A stretch of 64,000 nt of DNA from Nemertoderma westbladi (taxonomy: Eukaryota > Xenacoelomorpha > Nemertodermatida > Nemertodermatidae): positions 22,342-86,341 of the forward strand of contig JAUCBJ010007997.1 of the NCBI GenBank assembly GCA_032718475.1, written 5' to 3'. Position numbers and translations under genes: made by a program. Of this stretch, positions 27,724 to 39,519 are shown piece after piece. Position 1 is the stretch's first letter. The number at the start of each line of letters is the position of its first letter. A model generated the notes under the pieces. That model searched no databases. It had not been told where the DNA came from and saw only the letters and a program-made list of their open reading frames with translations.

Positions 27724-28639
27724 ACAAATTAGTTACCAACTCCCGAAAAGGAAATATAGAAATATACATCATACAGTATAGCCCCCGTCTGACATACCTT
27801 TTTAATAATCAAATGACCACGGCTTTTCCCCGCGGTTCTAAAACATTCTTGAATAACCCCAGTTTACACCAGTAGCGATACTACTCATGTTTAGCAAAAT
27901 ATATGAACACTGTCGATCCTAGAATCAACACTTAATTAATACTCAATTACTATCGTACCTGGACCACTAATCACTACTAACTGAATGTCAACATGGTTTT
28001 CGGAAAAAACGGTCGACTACATGTGCGGTGTTCGGACACTTCCCCCCCGGACAGTCCCCCCCCCCCCCCGCTCAAGTAGGACACTTCCCCCCAGACACTT
28101 CCCCCCCAGACACTTCCCCCCCGCGGACACTTCCCCCCCGACTGTTCTTAACTTCGCACATTCGTATTTTTCATTTTGTAAGGTAAACGGACCGCTTGTA
28201 TCCAGACAAGTTGTATCCAATTTTCCTTTCGTAGCTCAGAAACTGTTCTTTTGCATCACGATTTTACATTTTATATCCAAGTTTTATTTATTGGTTTTAT
28301 CAATGCAATTACATCGTATTGTTTGCTAATCTTTAAACAATTAATTAGATGACCTATAAATTCCATCCCCCGAATGATATACTGTTTTTATTAACTATAG
28401 AATTATAATAATTAATTGTTTTAATTATATGTATTATTATGTAATAGTCTTCTTCAAATTGTAGCAGATGGGGGGGGGGGGGGATGAATATTATTGTTGT
28501 AATCAAAATTATACCTCTCCAGGGTAAAATCGACATGCGTCTACCTGTATTCTGTGTTCAGCATTACATATTGATATACATATTACTATACATACTATAT
28601 AGATATTATACACACTACATATTAAATTTCCTGGTTACT
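27724..28639. other. AT-rich DNA with a C-rich repeat block
   Basis: No gene seen. At 28036-28140 there are five imperfect copies of a GGACACTTCCCCCC-type unit and a 14-base C run. A G run lies at about 28470-28483. The rest is AT-rich unique-looking sequence. I looked here for the missing first globin exon and found no convincing A/B-helix coding stretch. Confidence 0.6.
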
Positions 28640-28936
28640 TGCAAAGTAAAAGTAAAAAAGTAAAGTAAATTTTCTTCGGCCGCTAGGCCAGGGATTACGC
28701 ACAAAGTCTTACGACTTATTTTCAGTGCGGTCCCCCCAGAACTTTACTCCCCAGAGGAAACTCTAGTACTCATTTAGCTACCACTTAAGGATGCAAGGCG
28801 CCCTTAAGGTTCCTTGCTAATCTTGGTCCCTTTAAAGCATTCGTGCCGAAACGAAAACTGCCCTGGCCCATGTGAGGATCGAACCCACGACTTACAAGAG
28901 ATGTGAATTCAATGCAACCACTACACCAAGGTGGAA
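28640..28936 (-). mobile_element. tRNA-derived SINE
   Basis: Read on the minus strand, the head carries an RNA polymerase III A box TGGTGTAGTGG (28918-28928) and a B box GGGTTCGATCC (28876-28886) at tRNA-like spacing. About 190 bp of unrelated body follows, then an A/T-rich tail of AAGTAAA-type repeats at 28640-28680. The family is not recognised. It lies 234 bp upstream of the first visible globin exon, inside the inferred intron. Confidence 0.75.
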
Positions 28937-28954
28937 CCTTGGTGTAGTGGTGCA
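28913..28954. repeat. Inverted repeat at the SINE head
   Basis: The SINE's first bases are followed by their own reverse complement. Arms at 28913-28931 and 28937-28954 match over 18 bp with a single extra A, separated by TGGAA. This could be a fold-back created at insertion or the stub of a second, head-to-head SINE. Confidence 0.7.
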
Positions 28955-29170
28955 ATATTTTTAATATGATTTTGTTGAATTATATAATATTGTAGTAATT
29001 TATATATTAATTTGGTTAATATTCAATACAGCTCCTACTTTAGGCTTAGTCAATTTATTATCTGATGATACAAACATTAATTAATTATTTCAAAATGGTC
29101 TTAACTAATTAATTAATATCTAAACTAAACTATCTTAACTCTTATCTAATTAATTATTGTATTTTTACAG

Positions 29171-29278
29171 AATATTTGAGGAACACCCAAAGGTTGCTGA
29201 AATCTTTAAGGAAGCGATTAGTAATGACCAAACAGCTGGGGAAAACTATCAACAAAAGCTGCAGGTTCATGGCTTACG
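29171..29278 (+). CDS. Globin exon, C helix to mid E helix
   Basis: A 108-nt exon between the acceptor TATTTTTACAG and the donor GTAAGA. It enters and leaves in phase 2 and codes 35 full residues beginning IFEEHPKVAEIF and ending QVHGL. EHP fits the C helix, Phe in EIF is CD1, and His in VHG is the distal E7 His. CD1 to E7 is 21 residues, as in human beta-globin. The phase-2 entry matches the conserved globin intron B12.2. The phase-2 exit splits the codon at E10 (E10.2). Haem-binding oxygen or redox chemistry is inferred from the family. The preceding exon (A/B helices) is not in the window. The E10.2 intron and 32-residue E7-F8 spacing point towards globin X, neuroglobin or cytoglobin-type proteins rather than haemoglobin. 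Confidence 0.85.
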
Positions 29279-29334
29279 GTAAGAACAGTAGAACATCATT
29301 AACCCGGAAACATTTATCCCGGCTAAAGAACAAA

Positions 29335-31116
29335 ATGGGTGCGGTGCCTGGGGGAGGGTGGAATATGTTAAAGAGAAAACCAACACATATGGGTGCGGTG
29401 CCTGGGGGAGGGTGGAATATGTTAAAGAGAAAACCAACACATATGGGTGCGGTGCCTGGGGGAGGGTGGAATATGTTAAAGAGAAAACCAACACATATGG
29501 GTGCGGTGCCTGGGGGAGGGTGGAATATGTTAAAGAGAAAACCAACACATATGGGTGCGGTGCCTGGGGGAGGGTGGAATATGTTAAAGAGAAAACCAAC
29601 ACATATGGGTGCGGTGCCTGGGGGAGGGTGGAATATGTTAAAGAGAAAACCAACACATATGGGTGCGGTGCCTGGGGGAGGGTGGAATATGTTAAAGAGA
29701 AAACCAACACATATGGGTGCGGTGCCTGGGGGAGGGTGGAATATGTTAAAGAGAAAACCAACACATATGGGTGCGGTGCCTGGGGGAGGGTGGAATATGT
29801 TAAAGAGAAAACCAACACATATGGGTGCGGTGCCTGGGGGAGGGTGGAATATGTTAAAGAGAAAACCAACACATATGGGTGCGGTGCCTGGGGGAGGGTG
29901 GAATATGTTAAAGAGAAAACCAACACATATGGGTGCGGTGCCTGGGGGAGGGTGGAATATGTTAAAGAGAAAACCAACACATATGGGTGCGGTGCCTGGG
30001 GGAGGGTGGAATATGTTAAAGAGAAAACCAACACATATGGGTGCGGTGCCTGGGGGAGGGTGGAATATGTTAAAGAGAAAACCAACACATATGGGTGCGG
30101 TGCCTGGGGGAGGGTGGAATATGTTAAAGAGAAAACCAACACATATGGGTGCGGTGCCTGGGGGAGGGTGGAATATGTTAAAGAGAAAACCAACACATAT
30201 GGGTGCGGTGCCTGGGGGAGGGTGGAATATGTTAAAGAGAAAACCAACACATATGGGTGCGGTGCCTGGGGGAGGGTGGAATATGTTAAAGAGAAAACCA
30301 ACACATATGGGTGCGGTGCCTGGGGGAGGGTGGAATATGTTAAAGAGAAAACCAACACATATGGGTGCGGTGCCTGGGGGAGGGTGGAATATGTTAAAGA
30401 GAAAACCAACACATATGGGTGCGGTGCCTGGGGGAGGGTGGAATATGTTAAAGAGAAAACCAACACATATGGGTGCGGTGCCTGGGGGAGGGTGGAATAT
30501 GTTAAAGAGAAAACCAACACATATGGGTGCGGTGCCTGGGGGAGGGTGGAATATGTTAAAGAGAAAACCAACACATATGGGTGCGGTGCCTGGGGGAGGG
30601 TGGAATATGTTAAAGAGAAAACCAACACATATGGGTGCGGTGCCTGGGGGAGGGTGGAATATGTTAAAGAGAAAACCAACACATATGGGTGCGGTGCCTG
30701 GGGGAGGGTGGAATATGTTAAAGAGAAAACCAACACATATGGGTGCGGTGCCTGGGGGAGGGTGGAATATGTTAAAGAGAAAACCAACACATATGGGTGC
30801 GGTGCCTGGGGGAGGGTGGAATATGTTAAAGAGAAAACCAACACATATGGGTGCGGTGCCTGGGGGAGGGTGGAATATGTTAAAGAGAAAACCAACACAT
30901 ATGGGTGCGGTGCCTGGGGGAGGGTGGAATATGTTAAAGAGAAAACCAACACATATGGGTGCGGTGCCTGGGGGAGGGTGGAATATGTTAAAGAGAAAAC
31001 CAACACATATGGGTGCGGTGCCTGGGGGAGGGTGGAATATGTTAAAGAGAAAACCAACACATATGGGTGCGGTGCCTGGGGGAGGGTGGAATATGTTAAA
31101 GAGAAAACCAACACAT
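29335..31116. repeat. 54-bp minisatellite, 33 perfect copies
   Basis: Exactly 33 copies of a 54-bp unit with no variant that I could find. Because 54 is divisible by 3 and the unit lacks stops in most frames, long frames appear on both strands (one reads MGAVPGGGWNMLKRKPTH repeatedly). The array starts 57 bp after the globin exon donor at 29279 and is intronic, so these frames are not genes. Perfect homogeneity suggests very recent expansion or conversion. Confidence 0.95.
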
Positions 31117-31568
31117 GAGAAAATGAGTCCCAAATAAATAATGTTGTTGGAAACAGTACGGAACTGTACAGCATAAGTATATCCTGTTATCGAAATGAAT
31201 ACAGCCTCCTATATTATATTCATTAAAAAACAAAAGACACATTTTATGGTCAGCTAAGCTATATTAGTTCTAGCTACATTATATTTAAGTATTATTACGG
31301 GGAAGATTAGTGAATCAGAATTTAGACTCTCGAGGTTATGAAAACACCAATACAATTACATATTATTAATTATGTTACATTTACTAGACCATATTTAATT
31401 GACCTCGCCCACTGTCCACTCACTACGTAATTTATACACCTCAGGGCAGAATATTCAATGTTTCAATATTTCAATGCGGCTTATGGGTCTGAACTACGTA
31501 GTGCAATGGAAGAAGGGGGGGGGGGGGGCAATGAGTTGCCATTGGGTCTAGATAATTGGAAATGGCAT
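31117..31568. other. AT-rich spacer
   Basis: No gene or repeat family recognised. A G run lies at about 31516-31528, just before the next minisatellite. Confidence 0.6.
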
Positions 31569-32973
31569 GTGCCTTGCTGGCATCGGTTGTCCTGCTGTAC
31601 ATGCCTTGCTGGCATCGGTTGTCCTGCTGTACGTGCCTTGCTGGCATCGGTTGTCCTGCTGTACGTGCCTTGCTGGCATCGGTTGTCCTGCTGTACGTGC
31701 CTTGCTGGCATCGGTTGTCCTGCTGTACGTGCCTTGCTGGCATCGGTTGTCCTGCTGTACGTGCCTTGCTGGCATCGGTTGTCCTGCTGTACGTGCCTTG
31801 CTGGCATCGGTTGTCCTGCTGTACGTGCCTTGCTGGCATCGGTTGTCCTGCTGTACGTGCCTTGCTGGCATCGGTTGTCCTGCTGTACGTGCCTTGCTGG
31901 CATCGGTTGTCCTGCTGTACGTGCCTTGCTGGCATCGGTTGTCCTGCTGTACGTGCCTTGCTGGCATCGGTTGTCCTGCTGTACGTGCCTTGCTGGCATC
32001 GGTTGTCCTGCTGTACGTGCCTTGCTGGCATCGGTTGTCCTGCTGTACGTGCCTTGCTGGCATCGGTTGTCCTGCTGTACGTGCCTTGCTGGCATCGGTT
32101 GTCCTGCTGTACGTGCCTTGCTGGCATCGGTTGTCCTGCTGTACGTGCCTTGCTGGCATCGGTTGTCCTGCTGTACGTGCCTTGCTGGCATCGGTTGTCC
32201 TGCTGTACGTGCCTTGCTGGCATCGGTTGTCCTGCTGTACGTGCCTTGCTGGCATCGGTTGTCCTGCTGTACGTGCCTTGCTGGCATCGGTTGTCCTGCT
32301 GTACGTGCCTTGCTGGCATCGGTTGTCCTGCTGTACGTGCCTTGCTGGCATCGGTTGTCCTGCTGTACGTGCCTTGCTGGCATCGGTTGTCCTGCTGTAC
32401 GTGCCTTGCTGGCATCGGTTGTCCTGCTGTACGTGCCTTGCTGGCATCGGTTGTCCTGCTGTACGTGCCTTGCTGGCATCGGTTGTCCTGCTGTACGTGC
32501 CTTGCTGGCATCGGTTGTCCTGCTGTACGTGCCTTGCTGGCATCGGTTGTCCTGCTGTACGTGCCTTGCTGGCATCGGTTGTCCTGCTGTACGTGCCTTG
32601 CTGGCATCGGTTGTCCTGCTGTACGTGCCTTGCTGGCATCGGTTGTCCTGCTGTACGTGCCTTGCTGGCATCGGTTGTCCTGCTGTACGTGCCTTGCTGG
32701 CATCGGTTGTCCTGCTGTACGTGCCTTGCTGGCATCGGTTGTCCTGCTGTACGTGCCTTGCTGGCATCGGTTGTCCTGCTGTACGTGCCTTGCTGGCATC
32801 GGTTGTTCTGCTGTACGTGCCTTGCTGGCATCGGTTGTCCTGCTGTACGTGCCTTGCTGGCATCGGTTGTCCTGCTGTACGTGCCTTGCTGGCATCGGTT
32901 GTCCTGCTGTACGTGCCTTGCTGGCATCGGTTATCCTGCTGTACGTGCCTTGCTGGCATCGGTTGTCCTGCTG
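31569..32973. repeat. 32-bp minisatellite, about 44 copies
   Basis: Head-to-tail copies of a 32-bp unit starting GTGCCTTGCTGGCATCGG. They are nearly identical, with single-base variants in the first unit and in a few units after about 32800. Three units make 96 nt, which keeps several frames open on both strands, so the long ORFs here are artefacts. The array abuts a coding-like fragment at 32976. Confidence 0.95.
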
Positions 32974-32975
32974 GC

Positions 32976-33378
32976 GATAACCAATGGCTGCACCATCTTC
33001 GGGCACGCACCGGAGATCCCGAACCTTGCCCATGTTCAGGCTGTCCGAGCCTTCTACTGGAAGCTGTGGTGCGGTGTGAGTAAATACGCATCCACCACAG
33101 CCATCCTCACCGCAGTAGACAGCATCCCTGCAAACAACGGGAACTCAATATCGCTAGTTTTACTAACGGGAATGAGACGGAGAGCAGCCGCGCAGTTCCT
33201 ATCCAACGGATGCCACCACAAACTGTGCAGCAACACAAACTGCTGGCGGCCAACTCCAACCTGCATCTGTATCATCTGCGGCTACCCGGCTCAAGAAAGC
33301 GACCACGGCCTTACTTGCGATGGAATCCTCCTTAGCGCTGAAACGCGCTTTATTCCTATACAACTTAGCGGGCAATGA
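32976..33378 (+). pseudogene. Cys-rich (CXC-like) repeat-protein fragment
   Basis: The frame leaving the 32-bp array continues for about 134 codons. It contains VRAFYWKLW, SIPANNGNSI and then a Cys cluster (GCHHKLCSNTNCW, CICIICGY). The order resembles a family seen in repetitive invertebrate proteins, with an LPPT-like motif followed by a CXC-type Cys motif. No start, no upstream domain and only a partial Cys pattern are present, so it is at best a relic. The resemblance is by eye. Confidence 0.3.
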
Positions 33379-34087
33379 TACTACATAATTAATCTGGTGT
33401 GTTATTTTATTTTATTTTTTACTTTTTAAAACTTTTTATTACTTGTATCTATGTGTAGTTAGTTAGTCATTAATTTTAACAACAACCAACCATTTGGGCG
33501 GGAGTGTACCAAATTTCTGAACAGATGATATTATAATACTGTTTTAATGGTGACGTCATAATTCAGGACAGGTAGGATAGATAAGAAATCAGTTGAGTAT
33601 GCAGCTATGTATGCAGCTCAGTATGCAGCTCAGTTCAGTATGCAGCTATGTATGCAGCAGTATGCAGCAGCTATGTATTTCCCGTCAGTAGATTGTATTT
33701 AGATTGTCAGTACAGCAGTACTGCAGTTTGTCTTGTCAGTCTCTATTATACAGTCAGTATGTCAGTCAATTATATTACATTAAACAAAGTATTATTGTTT
33801 CAATATACATGGAGGTTTTTATGACAACTTCCCTTATTTTCATCCAACGGACAGCATTCCGCACAACTAGAATGTACCTTGAAGATGACACCACATTGAA
33901 GGACGATGAACCCTGGTAAAAATCCAAATGCTTTGGGTAGCTTCTTGACGTTCGAGGGGACATCACATCACGTATGAAGATCGCATGAGGGGCATTTGCA
34001 ATCAACGAGTTCAATCAATGTAGAAAAAAGACATCCCTATCAACCAGAATCAAACTTTGGAACGCGTTTGTCCGGCCCATGAAATAT
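33379..34087. other. Spacer with short GTATGCAGCT repeats
   Basis: At 33596-33680 a 10-bp GTATGCAGCT-type motif recurs about eight times with small indels. The remainder is AT-rich with no supportable gene. Confidence 0.6.
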
Positions 34088-34700
34088 GGGTACTTTTCAG
34101 TATCACTAGAGGGAGCCAAAAGCCTCATCTGATATTTGGAGTAGGTTGCTTCTAGTGTTGGTCTTTTTGTAAATTCTAAAAAGATCAAAATCATGACAGT
34201 TGACCTAGACAGCCCTCAATAAATGTCAGATCGTAAAGGCATAGGCTCTAAGGATGGCTTGCTTGAGCACGTGAATGTCTTCTGCTACTTGGGATCATGG
34301 ATCAGAAAGTCAGGGGAAGACCTTCGGATACGTAAGGGGAAAGCATAGGCAGCGTTAAATAGTCTGTCCAGGATTTGGAAGTACCATAGAATAATATGGA
34401 ACCTTGAGGTTCGATTATTTATTTCTGTAGTAGTACCAGTACTCTTTATGGGAATCCATGCTGGGCTCTAACTGCAGAGGATACTTTCAAAAGAATGCTG
34501 CGCCGGGTTCATTGTGTGTGACAATGAACACATCTCCAATCAGACTCTATACAACATCGGAGGTGTTCCATTAATCTCCCCTAGTTTGAGACTTGAACGG
34601 AACCGCATCCATGCATAATCTTGTACTTTGGCGCCCTCATGGAGCGAATAAGCCCATGGTGGACAGCCCATGACTTTCTTGAGACGCATCTTGAGACGTC
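34088..34700 (+). pseudogene. Decayed LINE family A copy (3' part)
   Basis: It aligns with the better-preserved copy at 53240-54910 from the segment just after the FADD motif to the C-terminus (for example TCACTAGAGGGAGCC and GCTTCTAGTGTTGGTCTTTTT). It carries many substitutions, in-frame stops and an internal deletion near 34600. Its age relative to the copies near 54000 and 60000 is clearly greater. Confidence 0.8.
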
Positions 34701-35225
34701 TGTGGGGCGTTTATTGTATTATTATATGATTAAACTAACAACAATGATGGTAGGGGACCATGGTTAATTGTAGACCATTGGGTTGATAATGTACTACTGT
34801 ATATATTATATATATATATATTATATAATACTGTATACATATATCCAAACCATTATAATCCCAAATGGCTTCATTGTATTCTAAGAATTGTACTCAACCA
34901 TGCGCTATTATTAAGTCATGAATATTTCTAATTACGTTGTTTATGTCTACCACACCAATAATAGTGTGGGTTCATTGTTTAAACTACTGTATTATATGTA
35001 TACTGTATTATCTTTGATGCATTAAGATGAGATAAATACTTGTATTGTATTTGTATTGTATTTGTATTGTGCAGTAACTTCTAACAAACACTGATTACCT
35101 TTTTATATAATCTCAAGTTGTCGAAAATATGTGATGAATCTTTAATTATCTACAGCGTTTTATAATCCATTCCATTTATTTCTTCACATTTATTATTTTT
35201 ATAATGTTATGAATCCCCAGGACTG
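34701..35225. other. AT-rich spacer with TA-rich runs
   Basis: A TATATA-rich stretch lies at 34799-34830 and a short TTGTATTGTAT repeat near 35040-35070. No gene seen. Confidence 0.6.
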
Positions 35226-38120
35226 TTGCCTCACCTCAATGACTCACAGGAAATGAGAATCAATAAGTTCGTGTCAGTTCACAAGAAGGGCAACCTAACA
35301 GTTCACAAGAAGGGCAACCTAACAGTTCACAAGAAGGGCAACCTCACAGTTCACAAGAAGGGTAACCTAACAGTTCACAAGAAGGGCAACCTAACAGTTC
35401 ACAAGAAGGGCAACCTAACAGTTCACAAGAAGGGCACCTAACAGTTCACAAGAAGGGTAACCTAACAGTTCACAAGAAGGGCAACCTAACAGTTCACAAG
35501 AAGGGCAACCTAACAGTTCACAAGAAGGGCAACCTCACAGTTCACAAGAAGGGCAACCCAACAGTTCACAAGAAGGGCAACCTAACAGTTCACAAGAAGG
35601 GCAACCTCGCAGTTCACAGGAAGGGCAACGTAACAGTTCACAAGAAGGGCAACCTAACAGTTCTCAAGAAGGACAACCTGACAGTTCACAAGAAGGGCAA
35701 CCTGACAGTTCACAAGAAGGGCAACCTAACAGTTCACAAGAAGGGCACCTAACAGTTCACAAGAAGGGTAACCTAACAGTTCACAAGAAGGGCAACCTAA
35801 CAGTTCACAAGAAGGGCAACCTAACAGTTCACAAGAAGGGCAACCTAGCTGTTCACAAGAAGGGCAACCTAACAGTTCACAAGAAGGGCAACCTAACAGT
35901 TCACAAGAAGGGCAACCTAACAGTTCACAAGAAGGGCAACCTAACAGTTCACAAGAAGGGCAACCTAACAGTTCACAAGAAGGGCAACCTAACAGTTCAC
36001 AAGAAGGGCAACCTAACAGTTCACAAGGAGGGCAACCTAACAGTTCACAAGAAGGGCAACCTAACAGTTCACAAGAAGGACAACCTGACAGTTCACAAGA
36101 AGGGCAACCTGACAGTTCACAAGAAGGGCAACCTAACAGTTCACAAGAAGGGCACCTAACAGTTCACAAGAAGGGTAACCTAACAGTTCACAAGAAGGGC
36201 AACCTAACAGTTCACAAGAAGGGCAACCTAACAGTTCACAAGAAGGGCAACCTAACAGTTCACAAGAAGGGCAACCTAACAGTTCACAAGAAGGGCAACC
36301 TAACAGTTCACAAGAAGGGCAACCTAACAGTTCACAAGAAGGGCAACCTAACAGTTCACAAGAAGGGCAACATAACAGTTCACAAGAAGGGCAACCTAAC
36401 AGTTCACAAGAAGGGCAACCTAACAGTTCACAAGAAGGGCAACATAACAGTTCACAAGAAGGGCAACCTAACAGTTCACAAGGAGGGAAACCTAACAGTT
36501 CACAAGAAGGGCAACCTAACAGTTCACAAGAAGGGCAACCTAACAGTTCACAAGAAGGGCACCTAACAGTTCACAAGAAGGGCAACCTAACAGTTCACAA
36601 GAAGGGTAACCTAACAGTTCACAAGAAGGGCAACCTAACAGTTCACAAGAAGGGCAACCTAACAGTTCACAAGAAGGGCAACCTAACAGTTTTCAAGAAG
36701 GGCAACCTAACAGTTCACAAGAAGGGCAACCTAACAGTTCATAAGAAGGGCAACCTAACAGTTTACAAGAAGGGCAACCTAACAGTTCACAAGCAAGAAG
36801 GGCAACCTAACAGTTCACAAGCAAGAAGGGCAACCTAACAGTTCACAAGCAAGAAGGGCAACCTAACAGTTCACAAGAAGGGCAACCTAACAGTTCACAA
36901 GGAGGGCAACCTAACAGTTCACAAGAACGGGCAACCTAACAGTTCACAAGAAGGGCAACCAAACAGTTCACAAGAAGGGCAACCTCACAGTTCACAAGAA
37001 GGGTAACCTAACAGTTCACAAGAAGGGCAACCTAACAGTTCACAAGAAGGGCAACCTAACAGTTCACAAGAAGGGCACCTAACAGTTCTCAAGAAGGGCA
37101 ACCTAACAGTTCACAAGAAGGGCACCTAACAGTTCACAAGAAGGGTAACCTAACAGTTCACAAGAAGGATAACCTAACAGTTCACAAGAAGGGCAACCTA
37201 ACAGTTCACAAGAAGGGCAACCTAACAGTTCACAAGAAGGGCAACCTAACAGTTCACAAGAATGGCAACCTAACAGTTCACAAGAAGGGCAACCTAGCAG
37301 TTCACAAGAAGGGCAACCTAACAGTTCACAAGAAGGGCAACATAATAGTTCACAAGAAGGGCAATCTAACTGTCTTTGCATTTTTTTGTGGAATGTTTTT
37401 GATCTTGATTGATGCAAATCGCATCAGGGATCCCTTTGATAGACAGACTGCTAGACAGACTGCAGACTGAAAAGGTCATGGGACAATGGAGACCTTTCTG
37501 GGCCACAATTGGATAATTGAGATACAATTGGATAAGTGTTGTCAACAAAGGGAGGTAGACAGACATCTACATATTTTCTTTGTTGACTTCTTTAAGGGAA
37601 TCATGTATGTTCAGCATACTTGCAGAATATGAGATTCCAGATGAATTGATTGCAGCAATCAGAAATTAGATCACTGTACTGTATGATGGTTTCACAACAT
37701 TTGTATCTACTGCGTGTGGTTAACCCTTTTATGATCCATTTGTGGGAAGTTATTCTGAGTGACACAACGGCTCCTCAGCTTATTTTAGCTGTTTCTAGTG
37801 TTGTTGGTATCTGTGTTAACTACAAGAAGACCAACATTTTGACAGTTAACTTCGACAGTGAATGGGATGAATCGACAGAAAATGTCAGATTGTTTGAGCA
37901 TAAGCGTCAAGGATGGTGTGCTTGAGCATATGGATGACTTCCTGTTACCTGTGATTATGGATCCCAAAGTTTAATAACATAGGGGAAGGCATGGGTGGCA
38001 TTGAATGGTCTGTGCCAGAATTTTGGAATTACTTGAATAAAACGGAATAAATAGGTTCTATTATATAAAGCATAAGAACAAGTACTCCTATATTGAAAGA
38101 GGAAACCAAATCTATGGATG
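35226..38120 (+). pseudogene. LINE family A copy interrupted by its own 24-bp expansion
   Basis: Before the array, 35226-35275 matches the family A segment at about 53450-53500. After it, 37371-38120 matches the segment from about 53560 through the reverse transcriptase to the region past FADD, with stops and gaps. Between them the short piece coding VPKKGNLT has been amplified into a 2.1-kb minisatellite (VHKKGNLT per unit). The copy is non-functional. Confidence 0.85.
35275..37370. repeat. 24-bp minisatellite, about 87 copies, born inside a LINE ORF
   Basis: The unit CAGTTCACAAGAAGGGCAAC plus CTAA repeats with scattered substitutions, a 23-bp variant (GGGCACC) and three 28-bp variants (AAGCAAGAAGG near 36795-36855). 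The unit is one base off the family A sequence CAGTTCCCAAGAAGGGCAAC at 53501-53520. Confidence 0.95.
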
Positions 38121-38538
38121 ATAGAAATGTTGTGGTTGTTGTAGCAGCCCATGTGCACTGAGTTGTGATCGTTCCGGATTGATAACCAAACCGAATCTCT
38201 CACCTAGGTTAATGCACTCTGAGAGCATTGCATAACCCAATTGTATAACCAACTGGCCATGCTATTCCCATGGAACCTTTCAGCAGTCGAACAGCATACA
38301 TAGATATTGACAATAAATTAGGGATTTGAATGTCAAACAGCATCAAAATATTTACTGTTTATTTCTTTATTAATACAAGAGGGGAGGGGATAAAGGGTCA
38401 ATCAATATGGCCCCACATGTTGTTGGTTATATTTAAAACAACATCGTGCGCCACCTTTTCAGCTCTTAAATCTCGTGCTCACGACTTTTCAGTTACAAAG
38501 AAAAAATAAAATCAAACATTGGCCCTTCAGAGCCACCA
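38121..38538. other. Unclassified spacer
   Basis: No coding signal or recognisable repeat between the decayed LINE and the 39-bp minisatellite. Confidence 0.55.
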
Positions 38539-39519
38539 TAGTAATTTATTAAATATATATGTAAATCATACAAATTATAGTAATTTATTAAATATATATG
38601 TAAATCATACAAATTATAGTAATTTATTAAATATATATGTAAATCATACAAATTATAGTAATTTATTAAATATATATGTAAATCATACAAATTATAGTAA
38701 TTTATTAAATATATATGTAAATCATACAAATTATAGTAATTTATTAAATATATATGTAAATCATACAAATTATAGTAATTTATTAAATATATATGTAAAT
38801 CATACAAATTATAGTAATTTATTAAATATATATGTAAATCATACAAATTATAGTAATTTATTAAATATATATATAAATCATACAAATTATAGTAATTTAT
38901 TAAATATATATGTAAATCATACAAATTATAGTAATTTATTAAATATATATGTAAATCATACAAATTATAGTAATTTATTAAATATATATGTAAATCATAC
39001 AAATTATAGTAATTTATTAAATATATATGTAAATCATACAAATTATAGTAATTTATTAAATATATATGTAAATCATACAAATTATAGTAATTTATTAAAT
39101 ATATATGTAAATCATAGAAATTATAGTAATTTATTAAATATATATGTAAATCATACAAATTATAGTAATTTATTAAATATATATGTAAATCATACAAATT
39201 ATAGTAATTTATTAAATATATATGTAAATCATACAAATTATAGTAATTTACTAAATATATATGTAAATCATACAAATTATAGTAATTTATTAAATATATA
39301 TGTAAATCATACAAATTATAGTAATTTATTAAATATATATGTAAATCATACAAATTATAGTAATTTATTAAATATATATGTAAATCATACAAATTATAGT
39401 AATTTACTAAATATATATGTAAATCATACAAATTATAGTAATTTATTAAATATATATATAAATCATACAAATTATAGTAATTTATTAAATATATATGTAA
39501 ATCATACAAATTATAGTAA
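38539..39519. repeat. 39-bp AT-rich minisatellite, left part (about 25 copies)
   Basis: The 39-bp unit contains TAATTTATTAAATATATATG and AAATCATACAAA. It is divisible by 3 and stop-free in one frame per strand, which explains the long spurious frames. The array is the left half of one interrupted array. The right half resumes in register at 46626. Confidence 0.95.

Noticed and set aside
27536-28329. Candidate first globin exon upstream of 29171
   Set aside because: No A/B-helix pattern (Leu/Trp spacing) followed by a phase-2 GT donor was found. Frames here are low complexity or on the wrong strand.
29176-31174. Long ORFs of about 590-650 codons on both strands
   Set aside because: They are the 54-bp array read in several frames. 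The exon, splice donor and intron context explain the locus better, and the repeats are identical at DNA level.
31458-33091. Long ORFs of 460-600 codons on both strands
   Set aside because: They arise because three 32-bp units make 96 nt without stops. No protein features other than the short Cys-rich tail.
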